Assembly (NCBI GenBank): GCA_002396085.1
Contig: DGWI01000028.1
Coordinates: forward strand, 1,176-65,175
Origin: Porphyromonadaceae bacterium UBA4262
GTDB lineage: Bacteria > Bacteroidota > Bacteroidia > Bacteroidales > Muribaculaceae
Length of the DNA: 64,000 nucleotides
Direction: 5' to 3'
The translations under genes and the position numbers were made by a program. The notes under the pieces were generated by a model. It was not told the origin of the DNA and did no database searches. It was given only the letters and a program-made list of their open reading frames with translations. This document shows positions 7,333-14,770 of this stretch, in pieces; within the stretch, counting starts at the first letter, position 1, and the number at the start of each line of letters is the position of its first letter.

Positions 7333-8181
7333 TCATTTTATAAATGGAACATTATACTTTTCTAGACTAAATCCATATTGATTAAATAGTTCTTCTAGCA
7401 CATGATTGTCAATGACTTCATGTAGCACTTCTGCGATTTGACAAATAATTAGGTAAGTATAAAAAACTTCACGTGGGTATAAACTTTTGACATGTCGTTG
7501 GTTGTCTTCATTGTCGTAAGGATGTTGAGGAGAACAAGCCAGTTCGAAATCAAGGAGTTCTAAAGCCCAAGTATAATTCTGGGCATGAATGGCGTTATGA
7601 AGAATCTGGTTTTTGTGTAGAATATGTAGATTGCGAATCAACACATTGGCGGCGATGAGATGGTCTTGGTCGAAGTGCAGGTCATTCATCTTTTCCCATT
7701 TGGAAACCTCTTCTTCTATGATGCGATGTGGAATATAGCATGCATCGCTGATTCTATAGGGACATTCCACATTGTATTGCAACAATATGGGCTTAATGAT
7801 GTGGCCTGATGGTAATTGCAACTCTTTTTCAATCTCTAAGACATACTCCATCTCGTTGGTCTTGATGCCAAGACTGGCGATTTCTTGCCCTACCAAAAAG
7901 TCACGTTCTGCATCTTTTCGGAGAAGCAAACCGAGGGTGTCATCACCAAATTCTCTAGTATTCAAGAAAGTGTATTGAGAATAGCTTAAACCATTCCCCT
8001 TGCTTACGACCCATCTTTTTTTAGAGTTCTGCCCGATAAGATAACTTCGGCCATGCTCAGAACCAATAGAAAACATTGTTTTATCTCCATCAGTGTCACG
8101 AATATAGGGATAGACAGGTTTCTTGTTATCAGTTGTCAGCAGAATTTTATATTGATATTCTCTGCATGTAAAAGTCTTCAT
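7333..8181 (-). CDS. Compact SelO/YdiU-like kinase-fold protein
   Basis: 282 aa. Four regions line up in order with SelO (YdiU), the kinase-fold enzyme that transfers AMP to protein Ser/Thr/Tyr: RSYLIGQ; SKGNGLSY, like the KGxGxTPYS motif, with Lys61; ERDFLVGQEIASLGI, like RExLASEAMxxLGI, with Glu92 and Glu100; and HNAIHAQN followed by LDFE, like HGVMNTDN and DYGP, with Asn202 and Asp211 as metal-ligand candidates. SelO is about 480 residues, so this is a strongly reduced version. The similarity is read by eye. It sits between a 44-aa gene and the repeat-motif membrane protein. Activity (AMPylation, phosphorylation or none) cannot be told. Confidence 0.6.
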   Translation of the reverse strand: MKTFTCREYQYKILLTTDNKKPVYPYIRDTDGDKTMFSIGSEHGRSYLIGQNSKKRWVVSKGNGLSYSQYTFLNTREFGDDTLGLLLRKDAERDFLVGQEIASLGIKTNEMEYVLEIEKELQLPSGHIIKPILLQYNVECPYRISDACYIPHRIIEEEVSKWEKMNDLHFDQDHLIAANVLIRNLHILHKNQILHNAIHAQNYTWALELLDFELACSPQHPYDNEDNQRHVKSLYPREVFYTYLIICQIAEVLHEVIDNHVLEELFNQYGFSLEKYNVPFIK

Positions 8182-8274
8182 ACTTGTGTTTAATATGGAT
8201 GAAAAGTCAATGTTATTGAGCTTCGTTTAAGGATGGAAAGTTTTTCCTTTCTTATCATTGGAGTTACTCCAATC

Positions 8275-8409
8275 TCAAACAGGGTGATTAACAAGTTCAT
8301 AAAAGCGTTTCTTAACTTGCTCGACTTCGTCTTGACTAATGGATTCCTTGTTTGACAGTTTTTTATAGATGTCCATTAGATTCTCTTCGTTAAGAATAAT
8401 TATATTCAT
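8275..8409 (-). CDS. Small 44-aa protein between radical SAM and SelO-like genes
   Basis: ATG at 8407-8409 to TGA at 8275-8277, 44 codons. The peptide starts MNIIILNEENLMDIYKKL and ends FYELVNHPV; it is charged, looks helical and has no Cys. It could be a peptide substrate or a small partner of the neighbouring enzymes, or a recognition protein. It lies downstream of the 27-nt palindrome and 93 nt before the SelO-like start. No family is recognised. Confidence 0.5.
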   Translation of the reverse strand: MNIIILNEENLMDIYKKLSNKESISQDEVEQVKKRFYELVNHPV

Positions 8410-8451
8410 GATTTTGTGATACGATTAAATTGCTAATTAGTTGGATAGTGA

Positions 8452-8478
8452 GGGTGTGTCAAAAATTTTGACACACCC
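8452..8478 (-). terminator. Perfect 27-nt palindrome (attenuator or terminator)
   Basis: Thirteen bases on each side of one central A are exactly complementary: GGGTGTGTCAAAA and TTTTGACACACCC. Because the A/T tract is inside the stem and no U-run follows, it is not a classic terminator. It lies between the candidate precursor peptide and the 44-aa gene. It may limit transcription of the downstream genes or stabilise an upstream short mRNA, as is common after RiPP precursor genes. Confidence 0.5.
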
Positions 8479-8530
8479 CATGTCTCAAGTCAATGTTTAG
8501 AGTGAACGATACATGATACCGCACGAGCTC

Positions 8531-8656
8531 TCAGACTGCTAAGGACATTTTGACATCGTCACCACGCGAGAAGCGGCGCTTACTTTCAGATTTACTTTCA
8601 TAGTCGTAAATTGATTTTGTGAATGTGATGTTTCTTGGGGAACCACATTTACCCAC
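8531..8656 (-). CDS. Candidate short peptide (possible substrate of the radical SAM protein)
   Basis: A 41-codon frame opens with GTG at 8654-8656, overlapping the end of the radical SAM gene, and ends TGA at 8531-8533. It reads MGKCGSPRNITFTKSIYDYE, then a Lys/Arg/Ser-rich part and GDDVKMSLAV. Another frame over the same bases has an ATG at 8601 that runs 20 codons to TAG, and after that stop reads SESSCGIMYRSL to a TAA. A one-base shift would join leader and tail into about 53 residues. The right frame cannot be decided here, and no sequence family is recognised. Confidence 0.35.
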   Translation of the reverse strand: MGKCGSPRNITFTKSIYDYESKSESKRRFSRGDDVKMSLAV

Positions 8657-10205
8657 CTACCTTCAATCTCATGTCACTGAAATTGTTCGACAACACACGA
8701 TGAATGTTCATCGGGATGTAGTCGGGCAATTCAGCGAGTTTTTCTCTTACGGATTTTCCCTCAATAGGGTCTTCACCATGTTTCAACTTTATGGCCAGTT
8801 GGTGTCTCGTTTTGGCCATGTAGCAGTTAACTTCCGATGCTTTGAGTGGTGAACCGTGTTCGACAAAATTGTTGCCTGGGCACAGATTGCAATAATCGCA
8901 ATATTCATGTTGGCCACACTCGTCATAATCCTTTAATCGGATTCCTCTCCAGTAGTGAAGCTCTTTGCTTTTGGCAATAATCTCGTCAATGCTGTTGGTC
9001 TTAAGCGAGCCAAACAATGTGTGGAAAGCACAGCAAGGTATCACATTGCCTTCGGGTGTGAGGCATAGTGAATGATTCCCTGCGCCACAAGGGCTTTCGT
9101 CCATGGGCTTTGCCTGTCCTCCATAGTTCGGGGCTTCTTTACCAACATATAGTGGAATGTTGTCGTCTCGGAGAACTATTTCGAGTTGTTCTGGGGTCAT
9201 TCGCAGGTATTTGCTGACACATTTATCACCTTCAATCGAATCAGTCAGGCTGACCTCAAATTGATGAACAGCCCCATATTGTTTGGCGATGTCTGCCACC
9301 ATGTAATATGACTTTACATTGGGACGCATGATGCAGCATTTAAGGTTCAATGGAACAGAAAGTTCAGCGAGTCGTTTGATGACTCGCATCGATTTTTCCC
9401 ATGAACCAGGGATACGGGTAATGAAGTCATGGACTTCTGGCAAACCACTATAGATTGAGACACCTACTGTGCGGGGATAGTAGCTGGCCAGTCTGTCTAC
9501 ATCATTGACAATACGTTGCCCATTGGTGAAGATATCAAAGGCTATGTCTTTGTTGTAGAGATATTGAATGATGTCCCAAACAAATGGCTTGGAAAATGGA
9601 TCGCCGCCCGATAGGCATACTTTGATGAGGCCTTGATTGTATAGGTCATCAATAACGTGCTTATAATCGTCAAGACCCAGCTCTGTGCGGTCACCTCGCC
9701 CGCTTTGCTCGTCATCGTTACGAGTGGCACCAATGTTGTAGCAGTGAATGCACTTTTCACTGCAGTTGTAGGTCAACTCGAACATGACACTGGTGATGCC
9801 TCCCACCTTATCTGTATACATTTGTTCAGCATTGGTGATGGCGTAGGGCAGTTTCTCCTGCGTTGTGCGTTCAACCTCTTGGCTCTGTTTAATGTTATGC
9901 TGGCTAACCTGTCTGCGATAATTCGCGATAATGTCTGCATTGGGTTTGACCGATGAGACAATGCCCAAATTTTCTAGTTCTTGAAAAAATGGAGTAATGC
10001 TCTCGATGGCAATGTTGAGTCTCTGTGAGATTGTTTCTAAATCTATAGATTCGTTGCGCCGTAGGGCGATAACCTCGCCTACAACCAATGCGGAATAATC
10101 CTCAAAGAAGTAGCAAACCCCAGTTATGTTGTTATAGACAATTGTTGCTTGTGCTTTCTCATCCATTCTGCCGCAAGTCCATTCGGGGCGGAAGTAATTT
10201 ACCAT
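8649..10205 (-). CDS. Radical SAM/SPASM protein with N-terminal PqqD-like domain
   Basis: 518 aa. Residues about 15-90 resemble a PqqD/RRE-type winged-helix domain that binds leader peptides. The radical SAM core begins at residue 140 with CSEKCIHC (Cys148, Cys152, Cys155), the [4Fe-4S]-SAM ligand triad, followed by the GGDP motif (LSGGDPFSKP). The last about 140 residues form a SPASM region with many Cys (CGAG, CCAF, CGQHEYCDYCNLC), which would bind auxiliary clusters. This architecture is typical of enzymes that modify ribosomally made peptides. ATG at 10205 follows a TACCTTTG -7 box. It heads the minus-strand cluster. Confidence 0.85.
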   Translation of the reverse strand: MVNYFRPEWTCGRMDEKAQATIVYNNITGVCYFFEDYSALVVGEVIALRRNESIDLETISQRLNIAIESITPFFQELENLGIVSSVKPNADIIANYRRQVSQHNIKQSQEVERTTQEKLPYAITNAEQMYTDKVGGITSVMFELTYNCSEKCIHCYNIGATRNDDEQSGRGDRTELGLDDYKHVIDDLYNQGLIKVCLSGGDPFSKPFVWDIIQYLYNKDIAFDIFTNGQRIVNDVDRLASYYPRTVGVSIYSGLPEVHDFITRIPGSWEKSMRVIKRLAELSVPLNLKCCIMRPNVKSYYMVADIAKQYGAVHQFEVSLTDSIEGDKCVSKYLRMTPEQLEIVLRDDNIPLYVGKEAPNYGGQAKPMDESPCGAGNHSLCLTPEGNVIPCCAFHTLFGSLKTNSIDEIIAKSKELHYWRGIRLKDYDECGQHEYCDYCNLCPGNNFVEHGSPLKASEVNCYMAKTRHQLAIKLKHGEDPIEGKSVREKLAELPDYIPMNIHRVLSNNFSDMRLKVGG

Positions 10206-10264
10206 GGTCTAATTCTGTTTTACCTTAATTAATATATTATACGGATATGATTGCATTGCACCTG

Positions 10265-10272
10265 CAAAGGTA
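10265..10272 (-). promoter_or_regulatory. -7 box of the radical SAM cluster
   Basis: TACCTTTG on the minus strand, matching the Bacteroidetes -7 consensus, about 60 nt before the radical SAM start codon. A clear -33 element is not seen at the expected distance, so the promoter may be weak or activator dependent. Confidence 0.45.
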
Positions 10273-10295
10273 GCACCTGAAATAAAGGTAGCGTT

Positions 10296-10314
10296 GGTTT
10301 ATTTTGGTTCATTT
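10296..10314. repeat. 19-bp direct repeat, copy 1 (copy 2 at 11000-11018)
   Basis: GGTTTATTTTGGTTCATTT occurs exactly at 10296-10314 and again at 11000-11018. The copies bracket the about 700-nt non-coding stretch that holds two candidate RNAs and lie next to the starts of the radical SAM gene and the kinase gene. They could be a target duplication, an attachment-like site or a shared operator. Confidence 0.6.
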
Positions 10315-10389
10315 TCGTCATCGTGACTGAAGGTGTGGCGTCCGCACGCCTCGGCCGGAGCCCTGGTGACCGAGTGGGGATATAACAAA

Positions 10390-10605
10390 CGAAGCGTGGG
10401 CTGCCGTATGCCACGCTTTGTTATTTGAAGGTCCTGAGAAAACCCGACTACGCAAAGGGGAATAACGATACAGTCCACGCTTGTAGCGTGGAAGTCGTCG
10501 TGCCATCCTCTTGTAGTCTTGTAGAATTTCTCAGGTTCTCAAATAACAAGAATGAGCATAACGCTTCGGTGTTGTCAAAATGTCTCGCAAAGGACGAAGC
10601 CCATG
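10390..10605 (-). ncRNA. Candidate structured RNA 1 (long nested hairpin)
   Basis: Read on the minus strand, complementary arms nest in order: CGAAGCGT with ACGCTTCG, TATGC with GCATA, TTGTTATTTGA with TCAAATAACAA, CCTGAGAAA with TTTCTCAGG, GACTAC with GTAGTC, and an apical hairpin CCACGC-TACAA-GCGTGG. Together they make one long interrupted hairpin of about 190 nt, reminiscent in outline of 6S RNA. A good promoter lies just upstream (10612-10643). No convincing protein frame fits. The 3' end is not fixed; further hairpins continue to about 10325. Confidence 0.45.
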
Positions 10606-10611
10606 CGACTG

Positions 10612-10643
10612 CAAATATACAAACATTTTTTGACATCTTGCAA
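10612..10643 (-). promoter_or_regulatory. Minus-strand promoter of candidate RNA 1
   Basis: On the minus strand TTGC (10640-10643), a 20-nt spacer and TATATTTG (10612-10619) match the Bacteroidetes promoter form. There is no protein-coding gene immediately downstream, only the nested inverted repeats, which supports a non-coding transcript. Confidence 0.55.
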
Positions 10644-10842
10644 CAAATGGGGTGAAAAAATGTTGCACCGTGTCAAAATACACGCAATAGTCTCATGCAG
10701 ATAAGGCTGATTACGCAGATTGGCATATCTGAAAGAGCCTGCTGGGGAAATCTCACGTAAATATCGCGGATGATCTTTTACGACACGTAGATGCACAGAA
10801 TCTTTGTCCTTGTGTTCTTGTGTCTGACCTAATCAGCTGGTG

Positions 10843-10895
10843 AGAAAAATCGGTGCCGGCTGTGGCCTATCGGGACTAACTTGCCGGACACCGAC
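10843..10895 (-). terminator. Terminator of candidate RNA 2
   Basis: On the minus strand, GTCGGTGTCCGGC (10883-10895) pairs with GCCGGCACCGA (10850-10860) with one bulged base, and is followed by TTTTTC (10844-10849). No protein gene ends here on the minus strand, so it implies an unannotated minus-strand transcript. Confidence 0.6.
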
Positions 10896-10962
10896 CCTCT
10901 CCCCTCTGCCCATTCGATGCGGACAGATATAGGCGAGTTCTCTCAGGTCTTCAAATAATAAG
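10848..10962 (-). ncRNA. Candidate small RNA 2 (about 115 nt) with terminator
   Basis: A minus-strand -7 box TAACTTTG (10969-10976) is followed by a leader TTATTATTTGAAGACCTGAG that matches the leader-like part of candidate RNA 1, a CTGTCC/GGGCAG hairpin, and a GC-rich stem with a T-run. No open frame of note lies inside. The -33 element is poor. The shared motif (three copies in 10417-10962, one inverted) links the two RNAs. Confidence 0.4.
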
Positions 10963-11027
10963 ACGGTGCAAAGTTACGGCTTTTGGCGCAACTATATGCG
11001 GTTTATTTTGGTTCATTTGTCGACAGA

Positions 11028-12398
11028 ATGGAAATTTCCATTTTTGGGGGCATGGACATAAGTATTAGTGGTTCTTTGTCAGAAGCCGAAAAAAGCATTA
11101 ACTTTGCCGCCGAAATGCAACAAGGAACACATAAGCAAGGTGACTCGGGCTACCTGGAGGTGGAGCCGGTGGCGCAGGTGACGGGACAGTTCACGCAAGT
11201 TGAGGTGCTGGACCAGACCGACGTGACTGTCATCGCGCGAGGCATCAGGCATGGGCGGTGGTATCTGCTCAAGGCGCTGCGCTCCGAGGTGGCCGGCCAG
11301 CAGATGTATCGCCAGATGCTGCTCAAGGAGTTCAACATCTTGATGCAGTTGAACCACCCCAATGTGGTGCAAGGCATCGGCATGAGTGATGTCGAGCCGC
11401 TGGGGCTATGCATCGTCATGGAGTGGATAGAGGGGCACACGCTGGACTGGTGGCTCGACTTGAGTCCGAGCCGCAACGAGCGTCGGCGCGCGCTCGACCA
11501 GTTGCTCGACGGCGTGGCGCACATCCACAGCCGTGGTGTGGCACATCGCGACCTCAAGCCGCAGAACATCATGATATCTGACAACGGTGGATGGGTCAAG
11601 GTCATAGACTTCGGGCTGGCCGACACCGATGCGCATGCCACGCTCAAGCAGCCAGCCGGCACTCTGGGCTACACCAGCCCGGAGCAACTCTCGAGCAACT
11701 ATGCTGACGTGCGCAACGACATCTACAGCCTGGGCATCATCATGCGGCAGTTGCGTCTGGGGCCGGGCATAAATATGTTGGCCGGTCGTTGCCTGCGGCC
11801 CATCGAGCAGCGTGTGCAGAGCATTGAGCAGTTGCAGCAGAGCATCAACAAGTTGTCGCGGCTAAAGCGTTGGCTGGGTCGCATTGCTGTGCTGGCTGCA
11901 GTGGCTGGTGTGGCGGTGGGCATTACGGCTCTGACCGTCAGGAAGACGGAGTCGGTCGTTGTGAGGCAGATCACTGCCAACACCGACTCGTTGCAGCAGG
12001 TGATAGCACAGATGGACTCGCAAGTGGTGCAACAGAAAGCCACGGTCGAACAAGTCAAGTCGGTCAATCAGGCGCTGCGACAAGAGCAGGACCGGGTGGC
12101 GCAGCGTGAGCGCCAGGTGGCAGCCACCGTCGAACGGGGCAAACGTGCCATCGACCAGGCCATGCGTGCCACACACTTGATGGAGTACCTCGACACCCTG
12201 TCGCCTCCCAACCAAGTGAGGTCGTCGTACGGCGACGAGATGCTCGCCGGAGGGCAAGCTCTTGACCAGTTTATGGCCGGGCTGCAGGGATACAATGGGC
12301 AAGAAATGTCTAGCATCCACAAGCAGCTCGAGGACCATTATCTGAATGTTTGGATAGTGCCGATAAATCAGAAACTAAAACGTGCAAGTCGCTGGTAG
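11028..12398 (+). CDS. Membrane-anchored Ser/Thr protein kinase
   Basis: 456 aa from ATG 11028; a later ATG at 11052, preceded by GGGGG, is also possible. The protein kinase domain (about residues 60-275) has the Lys in YLLKAL (about 82), Glu in LLKEFNIL, catalytic HRDLKPQN (Asp about 175), DFGLAD (Asp about 194) and a SPEQL activation-loop end. The glycine-rich ATP loop is not recognisable. A transmembrane helix (about residues 288-310) and a Gln-rich coiled-coil tail follow, probably extracytoplasmic. It begins a plus-strand operon with an HTH gene and a C69 peptidase. Confidence 0.85.
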   Translation: MEISIFGGMDISISGSLSEAEKSINFAAEMQQGTHKQGDSGYLEVEPVAQVTGQFTQVEVLDQTDVTVIARGIRHGRWYLLKALRSEVAGQQMYRQMLLKEFNILMQLNHPNVVQGIGMSDVEPLGLCIVMEWIEGHTLDWWLDLSPSRNERRRALDQLLDGVAHIHSRGVAHRDLKPQNIMISDNGGWVKVIDFGLADTDAHATLKQPAGTLGYTSPEQLSSNYADVRNDIYSLGIIMRQLRLGPGINMLAGRCLRPIEQRVQSIEQLQQSINKLSRLKRWLGRIAVLAAVAGVAVGITALTVRKTESVVVRQITANTDSLQQVIAQMDSQVVQQKATVEQVKSVNQALRQEQDRVAQRERQVAATVERGKRAIDQAMRATHLMEYLDTLSPPNQVRSSYGDEMLAGGQALDQFMAGLQGYNGQEMSSIHKQLEDHYLNVWIVPINQKLKRASRW

Positions 12399-12464
12399 AC
12401 TGCTATGTAGGTAGCGGGTGGAGAGATTGAGAATTACGAATTAAGAATTGAGAAGACTGCGACT

Positions 12465-13046
12465 ATGGATGATGAACTGAAACGCCTGCTTGAGGCGGTA
12501 GAGCGCTCGGTGGGGCACAAGATGTCGACCCCTCGCGACTTTGAGGACTTGAGCCGTAAATTGTCTGATCGGGTCAATGCCTCAATCAGCACGTCGACAC
12601 TCAAGCGGATTTGGGGCTATGTGTCCAATCGCTTCAATCCCACCGACTATACGTTGACCGCGCTGGCGCGCTTTGTGGGCTACGGCAGCTGGGAGGACTT
12701 CAAGGTGCAGCGGCCCGAGGGGCGCGCGCCGAGCGACCGCATCCTCACCGACCGTGTCAATGTGCAAGCCGACCTGATTGTGGGCGACCGCCTGCGGCTG
12801 GCTTGGGCACCCGACCGTGTGTGCGTGGTGCGCTATCTGGGCGGGCTGCGGTTTGAGGTCGAGCAGTCGCAAGCCACGCGGTTGCAGCCGGGCGACACCT
12901 TTGAGTGCGGCCTGCTCATCGATGGCGAGCCGCTCTACCTTGACAACCTGTGCCAGCCGGGACGCGCGCCGTCGGCCTACGTCTGCGGCCAAGTTGCCGG
13001 CATCCGCTACGAGCTACTGGAAACCAAAATTACAGAACATATATGA
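12465..13046 (+). CDS. HTH-containing protein paired with the kinase
   Basis: 193 aa. The N-terminal about 85 residues (MDDELKRLLEAVERSVGHKM, then STLKRIWGYVS and FVGYGSWEDF) match a Bacteroidetes family with a small helix-turn-helix-like domain often linked to signalling genes. The rest is strand rich, with motifs DRLRLAWAPDRVCVVRYLG and LQPGDTFECG. It could be a transcription regulator or a kinase substrate. Its stop overlaps the start of the C69 peptidase gene by 4 nt (ATGA), so the two are translationally coupled. The upstream gap holds an AATT-rich repeat (about 12422-12454). Confidence 0.65.
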   Translation: MDDELKRLLEAVERSVGHKMSTPRDFEDLSRKLSDRVNASISTSTLKRIWGYVSNRFNPTDYTLTALARFVGYGSWEDFKVQRPEGRAPSDRILTDRVNVQADLIVGDRLRLAWAPDRVCVVRYLGGLRFEVEQSQATRLQPGDTFECGLLIDGEPLYLDNLCQPGRAPSAYVCGQVAGIRYELLETKITEHI

Positions 13047-14692
13047 CAAAACGAATTGTTACTTTGATGACTGCTGCGGCAGTGACCACGGCTGCCATGG
13101 CATGCACGAGCCTGATGGTGGGCAAGAAAGCTAGTGCCGATGGCTCGGTGATGTGTACCTACAATGCCGACTCGTTCGGCACATTCCGTAACCTTAATTA
13201 CTTGCCGGCAGGCACGCATGCCCCGGGCGAGATGCGCCGCATCATCGACCGCGACAGCAAGGAGTATCACGGCGAGATACCCGAGGCTCCGGTAACCTAT
13301 AGCGTGATTGGCAACATCAACGAGTGGCAGGTGACCATAGGCGAGACCACCTATGGCGGTCGCAAGGAATTGAAGGATTCGACGGGGCTCATCGACTATG
13401 GCAGCCTGATGGATCTGGCACTGCAACGAGCCAAGACGGCGCGTGAGGCCATCCAGGTGATGACTTCACTGGCCGAGACCTACGGCTACTGCAGCACGGG
13501 CGAGGTGTTCAGCATCTGCGACCCCAACGAGGCGTGGATCATGGAGATGGTGGGTTGCGGCCCAGGCAGCAAGGCGGTGGCTTGGGTTGCCCTGCGTGTG
13601 CCCGACGATGCCATCTGCGCCCATGCCAATCAGAGCCGCATCCGCACCTTCGACCAGAAGGACAAGAAGAACGTCATGTTTTCCAAGAACTGCATCACCT
13701 TTGCACGCCAGCAGGGTTGGTTCAGTGGCAAGGACAAGGATTTCAGCTTCTATGACGCATACGCCGAGGACAATTTCCGTGCCCGTCGCATCTGTGAGGC
13801 GCGTGTGTGGAGTATCTACCGCCGCTATAGCGAGGGATTCGGCGAGCGGTATCTGCCATTCATTCTGGGTGAGGACTTGAACACCGAGCCGATGCCCCTG
13901 TGGATTGTGCCCAACCGCAAACTCAGCGTGGCCGACGTGCAGGAGTGCCTGCGCGACCACTATGACGGCACTCCGCTCGACATGACCAACGACCCGGGTG
14001 CGGGCCTGTATGACTCGCCCTATCGCCCGACGCCACTATACTATAAGGTGGATGGGGTGGAGCACTTCAACGAGCGACCCATCGCCACGCAGCAGAGTGC
14101 ATTCTCGTGGATTGCGCAGATGCGCTCGTGGCTGCCACGTCAGGTGGGCGGGCTGATGTGGTGGGCCAACGATGATGGCCACACCAGCGCCTACACGCCC
14201 ATCTATTGCTGCAGCACACGCCAGCCCAATTGCTACAACACGCCGGGAGCAGACTGTGTGACCTTCAGTCGTGACAATGCCTACTGGGTGTGCAACTGGG
14301 TGGCCAACATGGTCTATCCACGCTACAGTCTGATGATGCCCAGCCTCAAGGCCGTGCGCGACTCACTAGATGCCAGTTATCGTGACCTCCAGCCGCATGT
14401 CGAGGCGCGGGCCATCGAACTGCTCAAGACCGACGAGCAGGCTGCCGTGCGCTACCTCACCGACTATGGTTGCCAGAAGGGCGACGAGATGGTGGCGCGA
14501 TGGAACAGGCTGGCCGAATATCTTATCGTCAAGTATAACGACATGGTGGTGCGTGCCGAGGAGAACGGACGCTTCAAGCGCACCAAGACCGGTTTCAAAC
14601 CCATCTTGGAGAAGCCAGGCATCCCCGACAAGACCGCCCGCCGCATTGCCGCTGAGACTGGCGACCGACTCAAGTCGCCCAAACAGGAATAA
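13043..14692 (+). CDS. C69-family dipeptidase (PepD-like), exported
   Basis: 549 aa from ATG 13043. A signal or propeptide of about 19 residues ends AMACTSLMVGKKASADGS; in family C69 the Cys after processing (Cys20) is the N-terminal nucleophile. Downstream conserved segments (NEAWIMEMVGCGPG, VGGLMWWANDDG) match dipeptidase PepD of the Ntn-hydrolase fold, which cleaves dipeptides. The frame is open further upstream to 12950, but that would overlap the HTH gene; the ATG at 13043 has the 4-nt overlap expected of coupling. A strong terminator follows. Confidence 0.88.
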   Translation: MTKRIVTLMTAAAVTTAAMACTSLMVGKKASADGSVMCTYNADSFGTFRNLNYLPAGTHAPGEMRRIIDRDSKEYHGEIPEAPVTYSVIGNINEWQVTIGETTYGGRKELKDSTGLIDYGSLMDLALQRAKTAREAIQVMTSLAETYGYCSTGEVFSICDPNEAWIMEMVGCGPGSKAVAWVALRVPDDAICAHANQSRIRTFDQKDKKNVMFSKNCITFARQQGWFSGKDKDFSFYDAYAEDNFRARRICEARVWSIYRRYSEGFGERYLPFILGEDLNTEPMPLWIVPNRKLSVADVQECLRDHYDGTPLDMTNDPGAGLYDSPYRPTPLYYKVDGVEHFNERPIATQQSAFSWIAQMRSWLPRQVGGLMWWANDDGHTSAYTPIYCCSTRQPNCYNTPGADCVTFSRDNAYWVCNWVANMVYPRYSLMMPSLKAVRDSLDASYRDLQPHVEARAIELLKTDEQAAVRYLTDYGCQKGDEMVARWNRLAEYLIVKYNDMVVRAEENGRFKRTKTGFKPILEKPGIPDKTARRIAAETGDRLKSPKQE

Positions 14693-14710
14693 CGATGTGA
14701 CAAGAAAACG

Positions 14711-14756
14711 AACAAGCCGCTACTGGACCGAAGTCGGGTAGCGGCTCGTTTTTTTG
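14711..14756. terminator. Bidirectional terminator between C69 peptidase and C25 array
   Basis: AGCCGCTAC at 14715-14723 pairs with GTAGCGGCT at 14738-14746, extended by ACA/CGT pairs, with a seven-T run after it on the plus strand and an A-rich stretch before it. It separates the plus-strand kinase operon from the convergent C25 operon. Confidence 0.85.
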
Positions 14757-14770
14757 CTGTTGGTCAACAA

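Noticed and set aside
10425..10655. 76-aa plus-strand frame in the non-coding island
   Set aside because: Non-ATG start, no coding character, and it covers the nested inverted repeats better explained as RNA structure.
12950..13042. Upstream extension of the C69 dipeptidase frame
   Set aside because: It overlaps the HTH gene and lacks a signal peptide; the ATG at 13043 gives the normal propeptide and a 4-nt overlap.
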